NCBI RefSeq assembly: GCF_041749095.1
Contig: NZ_JBGTCA010000011.1
Span: 3,366-67,365, forward strand
Direction: 5' to 3'
Origin: Aquiflexum sp041749095
GTDB lineage: Bacteria; Bacteroidota; Bacteroidia; Cytophagales; Cyclobacteriaceae
Length of the DNA stretch: 64,000 nucleotides
Shown here: positions 26,188 through 34,577 of the stretch, piece after piece
How the letters are laid out: every line of letters starts with the position of its first letter
Numbering within the stretch: the stretch's first letter is position 1
The notes under the pieces: model-generated
The model's input: the letters and a program-made list of their open reading frames with translations, nothing else
What the model was told of the DNA's origin: nothing
The model's database searches: none
Made by a program: the position numbers and the translations under genes

Positions 26188-26496
26188 GTAGTAAACCATA
26201 GACATAATTCAACTTATTAATAACTTTTCATTATTGCGTTTTTACTCTTAAACTAATCAAAAAACTTGGTGAGAAATAAATTCCTTTTTATTGTCGAAAA
26301 AAGCGCTAGCAATCAAAAAACATTTTTCTCATTGCCAACTAACAGCTAATTGCTATACTTGCCTAGTTCTAAAATGTTTATCTAGTGTTATGGCTCACCC
26401 ATTTCGCTTTAACTCTTGAAATTCATTCAGTCTAAATCGACCCAATTTAAGTTTGTCGATGAGTTCAAATACCATTATTTAAAATAAAATTTAACA
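26188..26496. other. intergenic region before the TenI-like gene
   Basis: No gene. A TAAGTTTG element (26448-26455) could be a -7 promoter box for the gene at 26497. There is no TPP riboswitch signature (no CTGAGA or ACCTGATCTGG-type core) although the downstream product is related to thiamine phosphate synthase. Confidence 0.4.
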
Positions 26497-27153
26497 ATGA
26501 GATTAATATTGATTTCTAATTTTAGTGATATTCAAAACGAGCACTATTTGCTCAACCTGATTTTTTGTGAGGGGCTGGAAACGTATCATTTGAGAAAGAA
26601 AAATTACAGCCGCGATCAAATGAAAGCCTATATTGAGAAAATTCCCCGTTATTTTCACGATAGGATCGTACTACATACGCATTTTGATTTAATTCATGAA
26701 TACAATCTGAAGGGGGCGCACTTCACAAAAGCCTACACGCATAAAGATTTTAAATTAGAATATCCGGATCATCCATATGATTTCCGGCATTTAAGTTTTT
26801 CATTACACTCTATACAAGAGATAAAGCAAATCGGATCGGCCTACAACTATATTTTCCTAAGTCCGATTTTCGACAGTATCTCAAACACTGGATACAACAG
26901 TAAATTTCGAATCAACGAACTAAAAATTTTCTTAGCGGATAGAGATAACCGCCCAGAGATTATCGCCCTTAGTGGAATTACTGATAGTAAAATATTCAAC
27001 ATACATGAACTGGGATTCGATGGTCTGGCCTTGCTTGGACACATATGGCGTCATTTTGAGCAAGACCAGCAATTGATAGAGGCGGTCAACCGATTTAAAA
27101 AAATAAAAAAGCTAGTACATAGTGTTCTAGAGCAGCAGATGAAAACTGCATAA
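26497..27153 (+). CDS. thiamine-phosphate-synthase/TenI-like TIM-barrel protein
   Basis: Protein of 218 aa resembling the ThiE/TenI family: LILISNFSDIQNE, GLETYHLRKKNYSR, IPRYFHDRIVLHTHFDLIHEYNLKGAHFTK, RHLSFSLHSIQEIKQ, YNYIFLSPIFDSISNTGYNSKF and IIALSGITDSKIFNIHELGFDGLALLGHIW. The phosphate-binding Gly-rich end is GFDGLALLG. It sits alone between phnD and phnC, with no other thiamine genes, so it may act on a ribosyl or phosphorylated ring compound. Its role in the phosphonate locus is unknown. Confidence 0.75.
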   Translation: MRLILISNFSDIQNEHYLLNLIFCEGLETYHLRKKNYSRDQMKAYIEKIPRYFHDRIVLHTHFDLIHEYNLKGAHFTKAYTHKDFKLEYPDHPYDFRHLSFSLHSIQEIKQIGSAYNYIFLSPIFDSISNTGYNSKFRINELKIFLADRDNRPEIIALSGITDSKIFNIHELGFDGLALLGHIWRHFEQDQQLIEAVNRFKKIKKLVHSVLEQQMKTA

Positions 27154-27283
27154 TTATTTTTTAATTTTCTTATAAGGCATTTATAATAAGTTTTTATCGG
27201 GTAAAAAATCCACCTAAAACAATTCTCTTACTACTTAACCAAATTCTAACAACGCCCATAAAGACGACTAATAATCAAAATTT

Positions 27284-27291
27284 AGCTTTGA
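27284..27291 (+). promoter_or_regulatory. candidate -7 element for phnC
   Basis: TAGCTTTG fits TAnnTTTG, 86 bp upstream of phnC. No TAAC element occurs at the 21-bp spacing seen for phnD and phnG. Confidence 0.3.
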
Positions 27292-27376
27292 TCTATATAA
27301 AGTACAAATAGGTCAATACATTTCGGCACAACTCAACTCTTGTGATTGAATGTTAAAACACAAAATGATCAGATAA

Positions 27377-28213
27377 ATGCTGGAAGTAAAAAACATTAAA
27401 AAGTCGACCCCCGAAGGTAAAAAGATCCTGAAGGGAATTAGTTTCACGGTCGAAAAGGGAGAATTTGTGGGGATTTTAGGCGCAAGTGGTGCCGGAAAAA
27501 CGCTTACCATGCGATGTATAAGCGGGCTCACCACGCCTACCTCAGGTGAGGTGAATCTTATTGATCGAAAAGGGAAAAAAATAAATATAACCAACTGCAA
27601 AGGCAAGAAGCTACGTACCGTTAGACAAAAGATCGGCAACATATTTCAAGGCCACAATCTCGTAAAACGACTGAATGTGTTGGAAAATGTTATGATAGGT
27701 CGGCTTGGGAGCATAAATGTAATGCGGAGCCTCCTTTATGGCTTTACTGATGAAGAAGCAAAAGAGGCCATTCAGACATTGGAGCGTGTTAATATAGCAC
27801 ATCTCGCCCATCGAATTACGGGTTCATTGAGTGGTGGCGAAATGCAAAGAGTAGCAATTGCCAGAGCACTTTTTCAGAAGCCCATTATAATGCTGGCCGA
27901 TGAACCTATAGCGAGTCTTGACCCGCAAAATGCCAAAAAAATCATGAAACTTTTGAAATCATTGGCAGAAGAAATGCCCATACTGGGAATTTTTCATCAA
28001 CCGCAAATAACGGCAAAATATTGCACCCGAATAATTGCCATTAAGGAAGGTGAAGTAGTATACAACGAGACAGACAAAAACGGACATAAAAGGTTGTTTA
28101 AGCAGTTGCCGGAAATTTATGGTGCAGAACTAGAAGAAATTGAACAAGCTAAAATGACGTCCGACAATCCGACAGATCAGTTTGAGGGCAGGCCAGAAAT
28201 ATTGACGTTCTGA
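27377..28213 (+). CDS. phnC: phosphonate ABC transporter ATP-binding protein
   Basis: Protein of 278 aa. Walker A GASGAGKT (residues about 34-41), Q-loop IFQGHNLVKRLNVLENVMIGRLG (the extended form typical of PhnC), signature LSGGEMQRVAIARAL, Walker B IMLADEPIASLD with the catalytic Glu, and H-loop IFHQPQIT. It powers PhnE1/PhnE2 with PhnD delivering substrate. Its stop codon overlaps the next start by one base (TGATG), so phnC and phnE are translationally coupled. Confidence 0.92.
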   Translation: MLEVKNIKKSTPEGKKILKGISFTVEKGEFVGILGASGAGKTLTMRCISGLTTPTSGEVNLIDRKGKKINITNCKGKKLRTVRQKIGNIFQGHNLVKRLNVLENVMIGRLGSINVMRSLLYGFTDEEAKEAIQTLERVNIAHLAHRITGSLSGGEMQRVAIARALFQKPIIMLADEPIASLDPQNAKKIMKLLKSLAEEMPILGIFHQPQITAKYCTRIIAIKEGEVVYNETDKNGHKRLFKQLPEIYGAELEEIEQAKMTSDNPTDQFEGRPEILTF

Positions 28214-29007
28214 TGGACTACATGAAGCTGAAAGCAAAAAGGAGGAAAAACAAGATCCTGCTTTTTATATTCCTGGCAGTAGCGGTTTATTTTACTGCCC
28301 TATCCTGTAAGGTCAATTTGGGAGATTTGATTTCAGGCATTCCCACTGGTGTGCGTTTTCTTGGTTTTATGTTTCCACCAGATGTAAACGCTCTGACCCA
28401 AATGCTAAAACCCGCAGTCGACACCATTCTATATGCATTTTTAGCTACCATATTTGGTTCTATATTATCATTGGCATTCGGTCTGGCAGGTGCCGCCAAT
28501 ATTTCACCTGGCTGGTTGCGTCATATCAGTCGCTTTGTTCTTACCTCCGAGCGCGCTCTTCCCGAGATCATCATTTTGCTACTCCTTGTGGCGGCGCTGG
28601 GACTAGGTCCATTTGCAGGTGTCATTGCGCTATCCATTGGATGTATTGGCATGTTGGGTCGGCTTTTTGCTGATGCCATCGAAGAAGTAAATCCACGAAT
28701 ATTGGAATCTATCGATTCGGTAGGTGCCAATAAATTTCAAGTCATCGCTTTTGGGGTTATTCCTGAAATTCTGCCATCCATTATTTCCAATACGATATTT
28801 AGATTCGAAGTAAATATTAGGCTCTCAGTATTACTGGGTGCTGTGGGAGCAGGTGGTATTGGTTACGAATTGTTTTATTCATTCTCTATACTTCAATACG
28901 AGAGAGCCACTACAGCAATATTAGTGACACTCGCTCTGGTATTTATGGCCGAGCGCTTTTCAGAATTTCTTCGAAAGAAAATAGTGCCTGAAACCAGACT
29001 TAAGTAA
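28213..29007 (+). CDS. phnE: phosphonate ABC transporter permease (PhnE-like, first copy)
   Basis: Protein of 264 aa with about six membrane segments. The family start segment (KNKILLFIFLAVAVYFTALSCKV), the L-P-P-D-like loop FMFPPDVNALTQML, the EAA-type cytoplasmic loop GRLFADAIEEVNPRILESIDSVGANKFQVIAFGVIPEILP, and the C-terminal GAGGIGYELFYSFSILQYERA are all present. It forms a channel with the second copy. The ATG at 28213 overlaps the phnC stop by one base. Confidence 0.9.
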   Translation: MDYMKLKAKRRKNKILLFIFLAVAVYFTALSCKVNLGDLISGIPTGVRFLGFMFPPDVNALTQMLKPAVDTILYAFLATIFGSILSLAFGLAGAANISPGWLRHISRFVLTSERALPEIIILLLLVAALGLGPFAGVIALSIGCIGMLGRLFADAIEEVNPRILESIDSVGANKFQVIAFGVIPEILPSIISNTIFRFEVNIRLSVLLGAVGAGGIGYELFYSFSILQYERATTAILVTLALVFMAERFSEFLRKKIVPETRLK

Positions 29008-29034
29008 ATAAACCTATGAATATCTCAGTTGGAT

Positions 29035-29910
29035 ATGACTTCCCGTTTAAGAAGCGCTACAATCCCAGCACTCAAATTTAAAAACAAAAGCATGAAAACT
29101 GCCGCCACACTTTATCCCATTCCTTCGCACAAATTTAAAAATAAGGTTACTATTTTGGTGGCTATTGCTTTGGTTATAGCAGGGTTAAGTGTCTATCTGG
29201 AATTTGATTTTTTACTGCTATTCACTGATTTTCACTATATCGTAGCATTGTTGGGCGAAATGTTTCCTCCCAGATTTTCAATTCTCTTTACGAAAGATCA
29301 AATTTTCTCCTCGATTTTGCAGACCATCTCCATGGCATTTCTAGGAACCTTAATCGGCGGATCCCTAGCCATGATCCTTGCTTTTTTCGCTGCCAAAAAT
29401 ACCAGTCCAAACCACGCTATACGTCTATTAACAAAATCGTTGCTGGCCACAGAGCGCGTCATTCCCAGTTTGGTTATTATCTTGATTTTTTTGATTACCG
29501 TAGGTTTAGGACCCTTTGCAGGTATGCTTTCATTGGCCTTGGGTTCAGTAGGCATGTTTGGCAAATTGTTTGCCGATGCCATTGAACAAATCGACAACGA
29601 CCAGGTAGAGGCTATTTATAGTGTCGGCGCCAACAAAATGCAGGTTATTCGATTCAGCATTATTCCTCAGGTACTTCCTTCCTTTATTGGTAATTTATTT
29701 TATGCCTTTGACATCAACCTCCGGGCTGCCATCGGTTTGGGGATATTTGGAGGGGGAGGCATTGGCTATGAAATACACATGGCAATGCAAATGCTCCAGT
29801 ATAGAGAAGCCCTGGCATTAATATTTTTTACTATCATACTTATTAGCTTATTTGAGAGAATTTCGGATGTCCTGAGAGGTATAGTCATGGGCAAGGAAGT
29901 TTTGAAGTAA
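29035..29910 (+). CDS. phnE: phosphonate ABC transporter permease (PhnE-like, second copy)
   Basis: Protein of 291 aa from the ATG at 29035 (a TTG lies 6 bases upstream; an internal ATG at 29092 is also possible). Same architecture as the first copy: FPPRFSILFTKDQIFSSILQTISMAFLGTLIGGSLA, GKLFADAIEQIDNDQVEAIYSVGANKMQVIRFSIIPQVLP, GGGGIGYEIHMAMQMLQYREA. Paired PhnE permeases are known for phosphonate/phosphite importers. It is followed by about 640 bp without an intact gene before the regulator. Confidence 0.9.
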   Translation: MTSRLRSATIPALKFKNKSMKTAATLYPIPSHKFKNKVTILVAIALVIAGLSVYLEFDFLLLFTDFHYIVALLGEMFPPRFSILFTKDQIFSSILQTISMAFLGTLIGGSLAMILAFFAAKNTSPNHAIRLLTKSLLATERVIPSLVIILIFLITVGLGPFAGMLSLALGSVGMFGKLFADAIEQIDNDQVEAIYSVGANKMQVIRFSIIPQVLPSFIGNLFYAFDINLRAAIGLGIFGGGGIGYEIHMAMQMLQYREALALIFFTIILISLFERISDVLRGIVMGKEVLK

Positions 29911-30549
29911 TTGATAGACGATCTGATATGCTGAATTGTGGTGAAAACTCAAAGTATTTTCACTGTCATTGCGATGGCATTGACGTAAAAAGCAACATGA
30001 TTTCTAAAGGGTTAAGGTCAATGCCAGTAGCAAACTCCACCCAGCCTTGAATGCCACTCTTTTCCTTCGCTTTACCTGAAAGTCGAAAAAATTTTCAACT
30101 AAGCTTTTTTTAGGTTAGATCCTGTCGAGTTTCTGAAAACCTATTTGGATTAAATGGAGTCACATGGAACACATATGCGTTGCAATCCTATTTATAATGA
30201 TTAGCTCTCTTCCCTACTTTCACTCATATTCTAAAATAATGTCATAACATTCTCATTCATTTACAAAAAACTACGCAAGTAGATTAGCAACTGGTAAAGG
30301 GCTTGTAGATTATCCTTTCAACAAATATCTCCATGCACCAAACTTTAAGCAAATATTGGGGTAACAAAAAGATAATCTCGCATAATACAATTCTAACATT
30401 TTCAAAACATTCAAATAAACCGAGAAGTCTACCTTGCAACAAATTATCATGGGACAATATGCATATCATTAAATGAATTGATTATGCTGATTCACATTGA
30501 AACTTGTATGCATGATGTATCTATCAACCTCACAATAAAATAATTAACC
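29911..30549. other. long intergenic region before the response regulator
   Basis: Holds one coding scar (29966-30094, listed separately). The rest is AT-rich with no supported gene. TACCTTGC (30430-30437) is a weak -7-like element about 110 bp before the response regulator. Confidence 0.4.
29966..30094 (-). pseudogene. C-terminal remnant of an unidentified gene
   Basis: The minus strand encodes KFFRLSGKAKEKSGIQGWV, then EFATGIDLNPLEIMLLFTSMPSQ and a stop. The composition and regular hydrophobic spacing look like a real protein C-terminus and differ from random frames nearby. No start codon exists and a stop precedes it. A transposase end is possible but not established. Confidence 0.4.
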
Positions 30550-31269
30550 ATGAAATTTTCAAAGATCGTTTTAATAGATGATGAACCGGATATTCTCGAG
30601 TTGCTCCAATACAATCTGGAGAAAGAACGCGCACTGGTTAAAACATTTACCTCTGGACTGGAAGCTTTGGTTTATATATCCAGTGAAAGACCTGATGTGA
30701 TTGTCTGTGACTGGATGATGGACGATATTGACGGGCTTGAAATGTGCCGTCAACTCAAAATGAACCGAGAGCTTTGTTGCATACCTTTTGTCATGCTTAC
30801 AGCCAGAGATCATGAAGCCGACATCGTGTCAGCGCTTGAAATGGGCGCAGAGGATTACATAGTGAAACCGGTCAAAATGAAGGAGCTGATCGTAAGGCTA
30901 AAAAAGATACTTAAACGCCAAAAACCCCCGATGGAATTATCGGTGAAAACCACACAAGAAAAGCCTGAACAAAGCGACAATCTTTTGAAATATAAAGAGA
31001 TAAAAATAGATGTTGATAAGCATCAGGTACATGTAGATGATAAAAATGTTGATTTAACCTATTCGGAATTCAAACTGTTGCAATTGCTAATAAGTCGTTC
31101 GGGCCGGGTATATAGTCGCAACCAGATCATAGAAAAACTTAATGGTTTGGACTACATAGCCACAGAAAGATCTGTAGATGTACAGATTGTTGGTTTAAGA
31201 AAAAAAATAGGCTCTCTCAAAAATTACCTTGAAACCGTCAGGGGCGTTGGCTACCGAATGAAGGATTGA
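30550..31269 (+). CDS. OmpR/PhoB-family response regulator
   Basis: Protein of 239 aa. Receiver domain (residues 1-120): acidic pair DDEPD, phospho-acceptor Asp in VIVCDWMMDDIDG (about residue 54), switch Thr in MLTARD and Lys in VKPVK. A linker (125-150) leads to a winged-helix DNA-binding domain with LTYSEFKLLQLLISRSGRVYSRNQIIEKL and SVDVQIVGLRKKIG...YLETVRGVGYRMKD. It is a PhoB-like regulator without an adjacent kinase. It lies between the transport genes and phnGHIJKL and probably controls them in phosphate starvation. Confidence 0.9.
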   Translation: MKFSKIVLIDDEPDILELLQYNLEKERALVKTFTSGLEALVYISSERPDVIVCDWMMDDIDGLEMCRQLKMNRELCCIPFVMLTARDHEADIVSALEMGAEDYIVKPVKMKELIVRLKKILKRQKPPMELSVKTTQEKPEQSDNLLKYKEIKIDVDKHQVHVDDKNVDLTYSEFKLLQLLISRSGRVYSRNQIIEKLNGLDYIATERSVDVQIVGLRKKIGSLKNYLETVRGVGYRMKD

Positions 31270-31383
31270 TTAACCAAAATTTAATTGGTCAATTTATTGT
31301 GTTTTGGGCCTTTCGCGCTAACCGTTCTTCTTATTAATTGCATTAAAACACTAAAACAATATTAATTGAATTCTATTTTGGTC

Positions 31384-31417
31384 CTAACTTAAGTTAAACA
31401 TTGCCCTACTACTTTTG
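31384..31417 (+). promoter_or_regulatory. candidate phnG promoter
   Basis: TACTTTTG (31410-31417) fits the -7 element and lies 27 bp before the phnG ATG. CTAAC (31384-31388) is exactly 21 bp upstream, the same layout as the phnD promoter. CTAACTTAAGTTAA is also a partial palindrome/direct repeat that a PhoB-type regulator could bind; a similar CTAACTTAAC occurs at 47413-47422 upstream of the EEP gene. Confidence 0.55.
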
Positions 31418-31443
31418 AACTGTACAGCATAACATATAAATGT

Positions 31444-31872
31444 ATGGATCAAGACAAAATAGACTTCACATTATGTGAATGTGATTTAAATGTTCTCACC
31501 ACATTTACCGAAAATCAATTAGAGAAATTATATCAAGTCAACATCACCCGCCTACCTGCCATTTGCCTTACTATGGTGCGGGCAGAAGATAGTGTAGAAC
31601 TTCAGGAGTTTTATTTGGGCGAAGCTCTCACTACTGAATGCGAAGTTGAAATTGAAGGCCAAACCGGATTTGGAATTTGTTTGGGTGATGAACCTGACAG
31701 AGCCTATTGCCTTGCGGTATTCGATGCCGTGCTAAAAATCAATAATGGCCTACCCGACATCGTCTCTCAATTTTTAGATGAGCAATATCAGCAGGTAATG
31801 CTTCAAGAAAAACGAGACTTCAACCAGATCTTATCTACTAAGGTTGACTTCAAACTAATGGATCAATTATAA
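31444..31872 (+). CDS. phnG: C-P lyase core subunit PhnG
   Basis: Protein of 142 aa. The central GEALTTECEVEIEGQTGFGICLGDEPDRAYCLAVFDAVL aligns with the conserved core of PhnG, where G-x-G, the GDEPxRAxxLAVFDA stretch and the VDF end (STKVDFKLM) are typical. In E. coli PhnG forms the two-fold symmetric PhnGHIJ complex and with PhnI carries out the first ribosylation step. It begins the core operon, 17 bp before phnH. Confidence 0.85.
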   Translation: MDQDKIDFTLCECDLNVLTTFTENQLEKLYQVNITRLPAICLTMVRAEDSVELQEFYLGEALTTECEVEIEGQTGFGICLGDEPDRAYCLAVFDAVLKINNGLPDIVSQFLDEQYQQVMLQEKRDFNQILSTKVDFKLMDQL

Positions 31873-31889
31873 ATAATAATAACAAAAAA

Positions 31890-32498
31890 ATGGTAAGAGA
31901 ATCCGCTTACGATGAAATTTTTGATGCGCAATTTCATTTTCGCCAACTCATGGAGGCTATGTCGCGTCCGGGAAAAATATGTAAACTTGAGCATAATGCC
32001 ATCAGTCCACCCGAAGACATGCATCCGGGAGCTGCACTTATAGGTTTTGCTTTGTTAAATGCTGACGTTAGTTTTTATCATAAAGGCAGCGCCGCCGAGT
32101 ACTTAAGGTTCAATACTTCCTCTGAACTTGCTGCACCTGCCGATGCTGATTTTATTTTTATAAAAGGCACCGACGAACCTCAAATGATCAGAGCGGCCAA
32201 AATAGGTACAGATAATTACCCTGAAACCAATGCAACTACCATTATTGAAGTTTTAGAAATTAACAATACCAACCATGATGAAGGCCTCAATCTGTGCTTA
32301 TCTGGTCCGGGTGTTTTAGGCAGCAAGGAGGTAAATATTCGAGGTCTTCATGAAGATCTTCTCGAAGAAATACGTGTAAAAAACGAAGAATTTCCTTTGG
32401 GCGTTGATTGTATTCTGGTCGATAAATCTGGAAATGTTTGCTGCCTTCCACGCACATGTAAAATAGAATGTAATATTAATGACCTACAAAACATATAA
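31890..32498 (+). CDS. phnH: C-P lyase core subunit PhnH
   Basis: Protein of 202 aa. The PhnH signature is seen in DAQFHFRQLMEAMSRPGKICKLE (residues about 11-33), with LIGFALLNADVSFYHKG, PADADFIFIKGTDEP and the LCLSGPGVLGSKEVNIRGLHEDLLEEIRVKNEEFPLGVDCILVDKSGNVCCLPRTCKIE end. The DUF1445-like PLP-transferase-related fold of PhnH has no catalysis of its own and stabilises the complex. Its stop is 5 bp before phnI. Confidence 0.88.
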   Translation: MVRESAYDEIFDAQFHFRQLMEAMSRPGKICKLEHNAISPPEDMHPGAALIGFALLNADVSFYHKGSAAEYLRFNTSSELAAPADADFIFIKGTDEPQMIRAAKIGTDNYPETNATTIIEVLEINNTNHDEGLNLCLSGPGVLGSKEVNIRGLHEDLLEEIRVKNEEFPLGVDCILVDKSGNVCCLPRTCKIECNINDLQNI

Positions 32499-32503
32499 TT
32501 AAC

Positions 32504-33646
32504 ATGGGATACGTAGCCGTAAAAGGTGGGACACAAGCCATAGCTAATGCAAATGATCTAGTAGAATTCTACAGGATTAAAAGCCTGGCACCACCGATAC
32601 AAATAGAACAGTTGAAGGCACAGTTTAGATTGGCTATTGACAAAATTATGGGTGAAGGCTCTTTTTATGCACCGGAATATGGTGCCATTGCCCTAAAGCA
32701 AGTGGAAGGCGATGTACTGGAAGCGGCTTTTATCATGCGTGCATTTAGAGCTACGCTATCAAGAAAATACTATTCGAATATTATAGATACCAAAAAAATG
32801 TTTGTGCAGAGAAGAATTTCTTCTTCTTTCAGAGACATACCTGGCGGGCAAATACTGGGGCCTACCAGAGACTATACCCAGCGACTCATTGACAACCGCA
32901 TGGTAGATGAAAAAATTACTGATTTTGAAAAATTTGCAGCAGATTTTGAAGATAGAATCGATCCTGCCAAGCTTAAAGAAATCAATACTTTTGACAAGGT
33001 GGTGGATATGCTGCGCGAACAAGGCTTATTGAAACCAGTGGGTAATAATGAAGACCAAACAGTGCTGGACGTAACCCGGACCGCTATAAAATTTCCAACC
33101 CCCCGTTCAGCAAGATTGCAAATGCTGGCCAGAGCCGAAACAGGAGGCTTGATGGCTCTTGGCTACAGCAGCATGCGTGGTCATGGAGCCGTGCACCCAA
33201 CCGTGGGCGAACTTAGGGTCGGTAAGGTAAAAATAGAAGTTAACGACGCTTCAGGTAAGAAGCGATATATCGGCAGAATTCAGGTGACAGAAGCGGAAAT
33301 GATCTCTAAAGCGCAATCCGGTAATAAAAAGTCGCCCCCCTACTATGCCATTGGTTATGGACTATGCTTTGGGCAGAATGAAACCAAGGGTATTTGCATG
33401 GGCATACTTGACCGTGCTATGCGCATGGAAAACAATGGCTCACCATCTTCTGATCAGGAATTTGTACTATACCATACCGAAGGCATAGAATCTATGGGAT
33501 TTACCAATCACTTGAAATTGCCACACTATGTTACCTTTCAGTCAGGTATGTCAAACTTGCGCCAGGCCATCGAAAGAGAAAAAAGCAAAGTTGATACAAA
33601 GAAGTCCGGTGTTGCAGAAAAAAAGGAATTGACTACTATCAATTAA
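32504..33646 (+). CDS. phnI: C-P lyase core subunit PhnI
   Basis: Protein of 380 aa with strong PhnI similarity: MGYVAVKGGTQAI, RRISSSFRDIPGGQILGPTRDYTQRLID, TPRSARLQMLARAETGGLMALGYSSMRGHGAVHPTVGELRVGKV, YYAIGYGLCFGQNETKGICMGILDRAM and DQEFVLYHTEGIESMGFTNHLKLPHYVTFQ. Both zinc-binding histidines of the HLKLPH motif are kept. In known systems PhnI displaces adenine from MgATP with the phosphonate. A C-terminal tail of about 25 polar residues is extra. Confidence 0.92.
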   Translation: MGYVAVKGGTQAIANANDLVEFYRIKSLAPPIQIEQLKAQFRLAIDKIMGEGSFYAPEYGAIALKQVEGDVLEAAFIMRAFRATLSRKYYSNIIDTKKMFVQRRISSSFRDIPGGQILGPTRDYTQRLIDNRMVDEKITDFEKFAADFEDRIDPAKLKEINTFDKVVDMLREQGLLKPVGNNEDQTVLDVTRTAIKFPTPRSARLQMLARAETGGLMALGYSSMRGHGAVHPTVGELRVGKVKIEVNDASGKKRYIGRIQVTEAEMISKAQSGNKKSPPYYAIGYGLCFGQNETKGICMGILDRAMRMENNGSPSSDQEFVLYHTEGIESMGFTNHLKLPHYVTFQSGMSNLRQAIEREKSKVDTKKSGVAEKKELTTIN

Positions 33647-33656
33647 TTATGTGATC

Positions 33657-34577
33657 ATGAAGACCTTCAAAAAATTCAAATCCAATTTCAATTATGCTTT
33701 TATCGATGAAAGCACCAAAAAGGAAATTCGACGCAAGTTGCTAAAAGCAATCTGTATACCCGGGTATCAGGTGCCCTACTCTTCTCCTGAAATGCCCATA
33801 GCCCGTGGCTGGGGCACAGGCGGCTTGCATGTTACCTTGTCGATCATTGGCAAAAGTGATGTGCTAAAGGTGATAGATCAGGGAAGTGATGCAAGCGTAA
33901 ATGCATGTAATCTTCGGGATTTTATAAAAAGCACGACCGATTGCGATACCACCTATGAAACTGCGGAAGCCACCATCATTCAAAGCCGACACCGGATCAC
34001 CGAGGAAGTTTTAAAAGAAAATCAAATATTGGTTTTTCAGGTACCCCAGCCTGAGCCATTGCGAAGTGTAGAGCGCTATGAGAAAAAAACCCGTGAAATG
34101 CACGCAGAGGCTGATTATGCAAAAATGTGGGTTTCTTTATATGAATCCTATGTTCGCTTTGGCGACATCATGCGCGGTGCTGGATATCCTGTAAAGGTAA
34201 ACGGCCGCTACATCATGGCACCATCACCTATACCAAGATGGGACATCCCCAACCTCAACCAGAGCGAATGCCTCTTTTTATTTGGTGCCGGTAGAGAAAA
34301 AAGACTCTATGCCGTGCCTCCACACACCACGGTTGAGCCTTTGGAATTTGAAGACATCAAATTTAAGGTGGAGTCATTTAAAGGAATAAGCTGTGCCATG
34401 TCGCAAGCACAGGCCACTTTTATGGACGAACTCTACAATGATGATGGCAGCACTCATTATGTTGTAAACGACAGCGATTTTCTCGACAAACTGGTGGATC
34501 AAAAAGTAAGGCCCACACAATGGGACAACAAATACCTGAAAGAGATATTGGAAAACCTCGAAACCGAATTAAAATAA
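33657..34577 (+). CDS. phnJ: PhnJ homologue lacking three of four Fe-S/Zn cysteines
   Basis: Protein of 306 aa from the ATG at 33657 (an in-frame GTG is 6 bases upstream). Most of it matches PhnJ: NFNYAFIDESTKKEIRRKLLKAICIPGYQVP, GWGTGG, DVLKVIDQGSDASVNACNLRDF, IIQSRHRITEE, FQVPQPEPLR, YPVKVNGRYIMAPSPIP and FGAGREKRLYAVPPHT. The radical-SAM motif CX2CX21CX5C is broken: Cys246 is kept but the other three positions are Ser249, Val270 and Leu276 (CAMS ... YVVNDSDFL). The frame is uninterrupted and flanked by a normal operon, so the change is not a frameshift. Classical C-P bond cleavage by this subunit is therefore doubtful. Confidence 0.88.
   Translation: MKTFKKFKSNFNYAFIDESTKKEIRRKLLKAICIPGYQVPYSSPEMPIARGWGTGGLHVTLSIIGKSDVLKVIDQGSDASVNACNLRDFIKSTTDCDTTYETAEATIIQSRHRITEEVLKENQILVFQVPQPEPLRSVERYEKKTREMHAEADYAKMWVSLYESYVRFGDIMRGAGYPVKVNGRYIMAPSPIPRWDIPNLNQSECLFLFGAGREKRLYAVPPHTTVEPLEFEDIKFKVESFKGISCAMSQAQATFMDELYNDDGSTHYVVNDSDFLDKLVDQKVRPTQWDNKYLKEILENLETELK

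Noticed and set aside
26188..26496. TPP riboswitch before the ThiE/TenI-like gene
   Set aside because: No conserved thi-box core is visible in the upstream region.
33657..34577. PhnJ cysteine loss due to a frameshift or sequencing slip
   Set aside because: The replacements are three separate codons in an uninterrupted frame with matching family sequence between and after them. A local indel would have destroyed the neighbouring residues.
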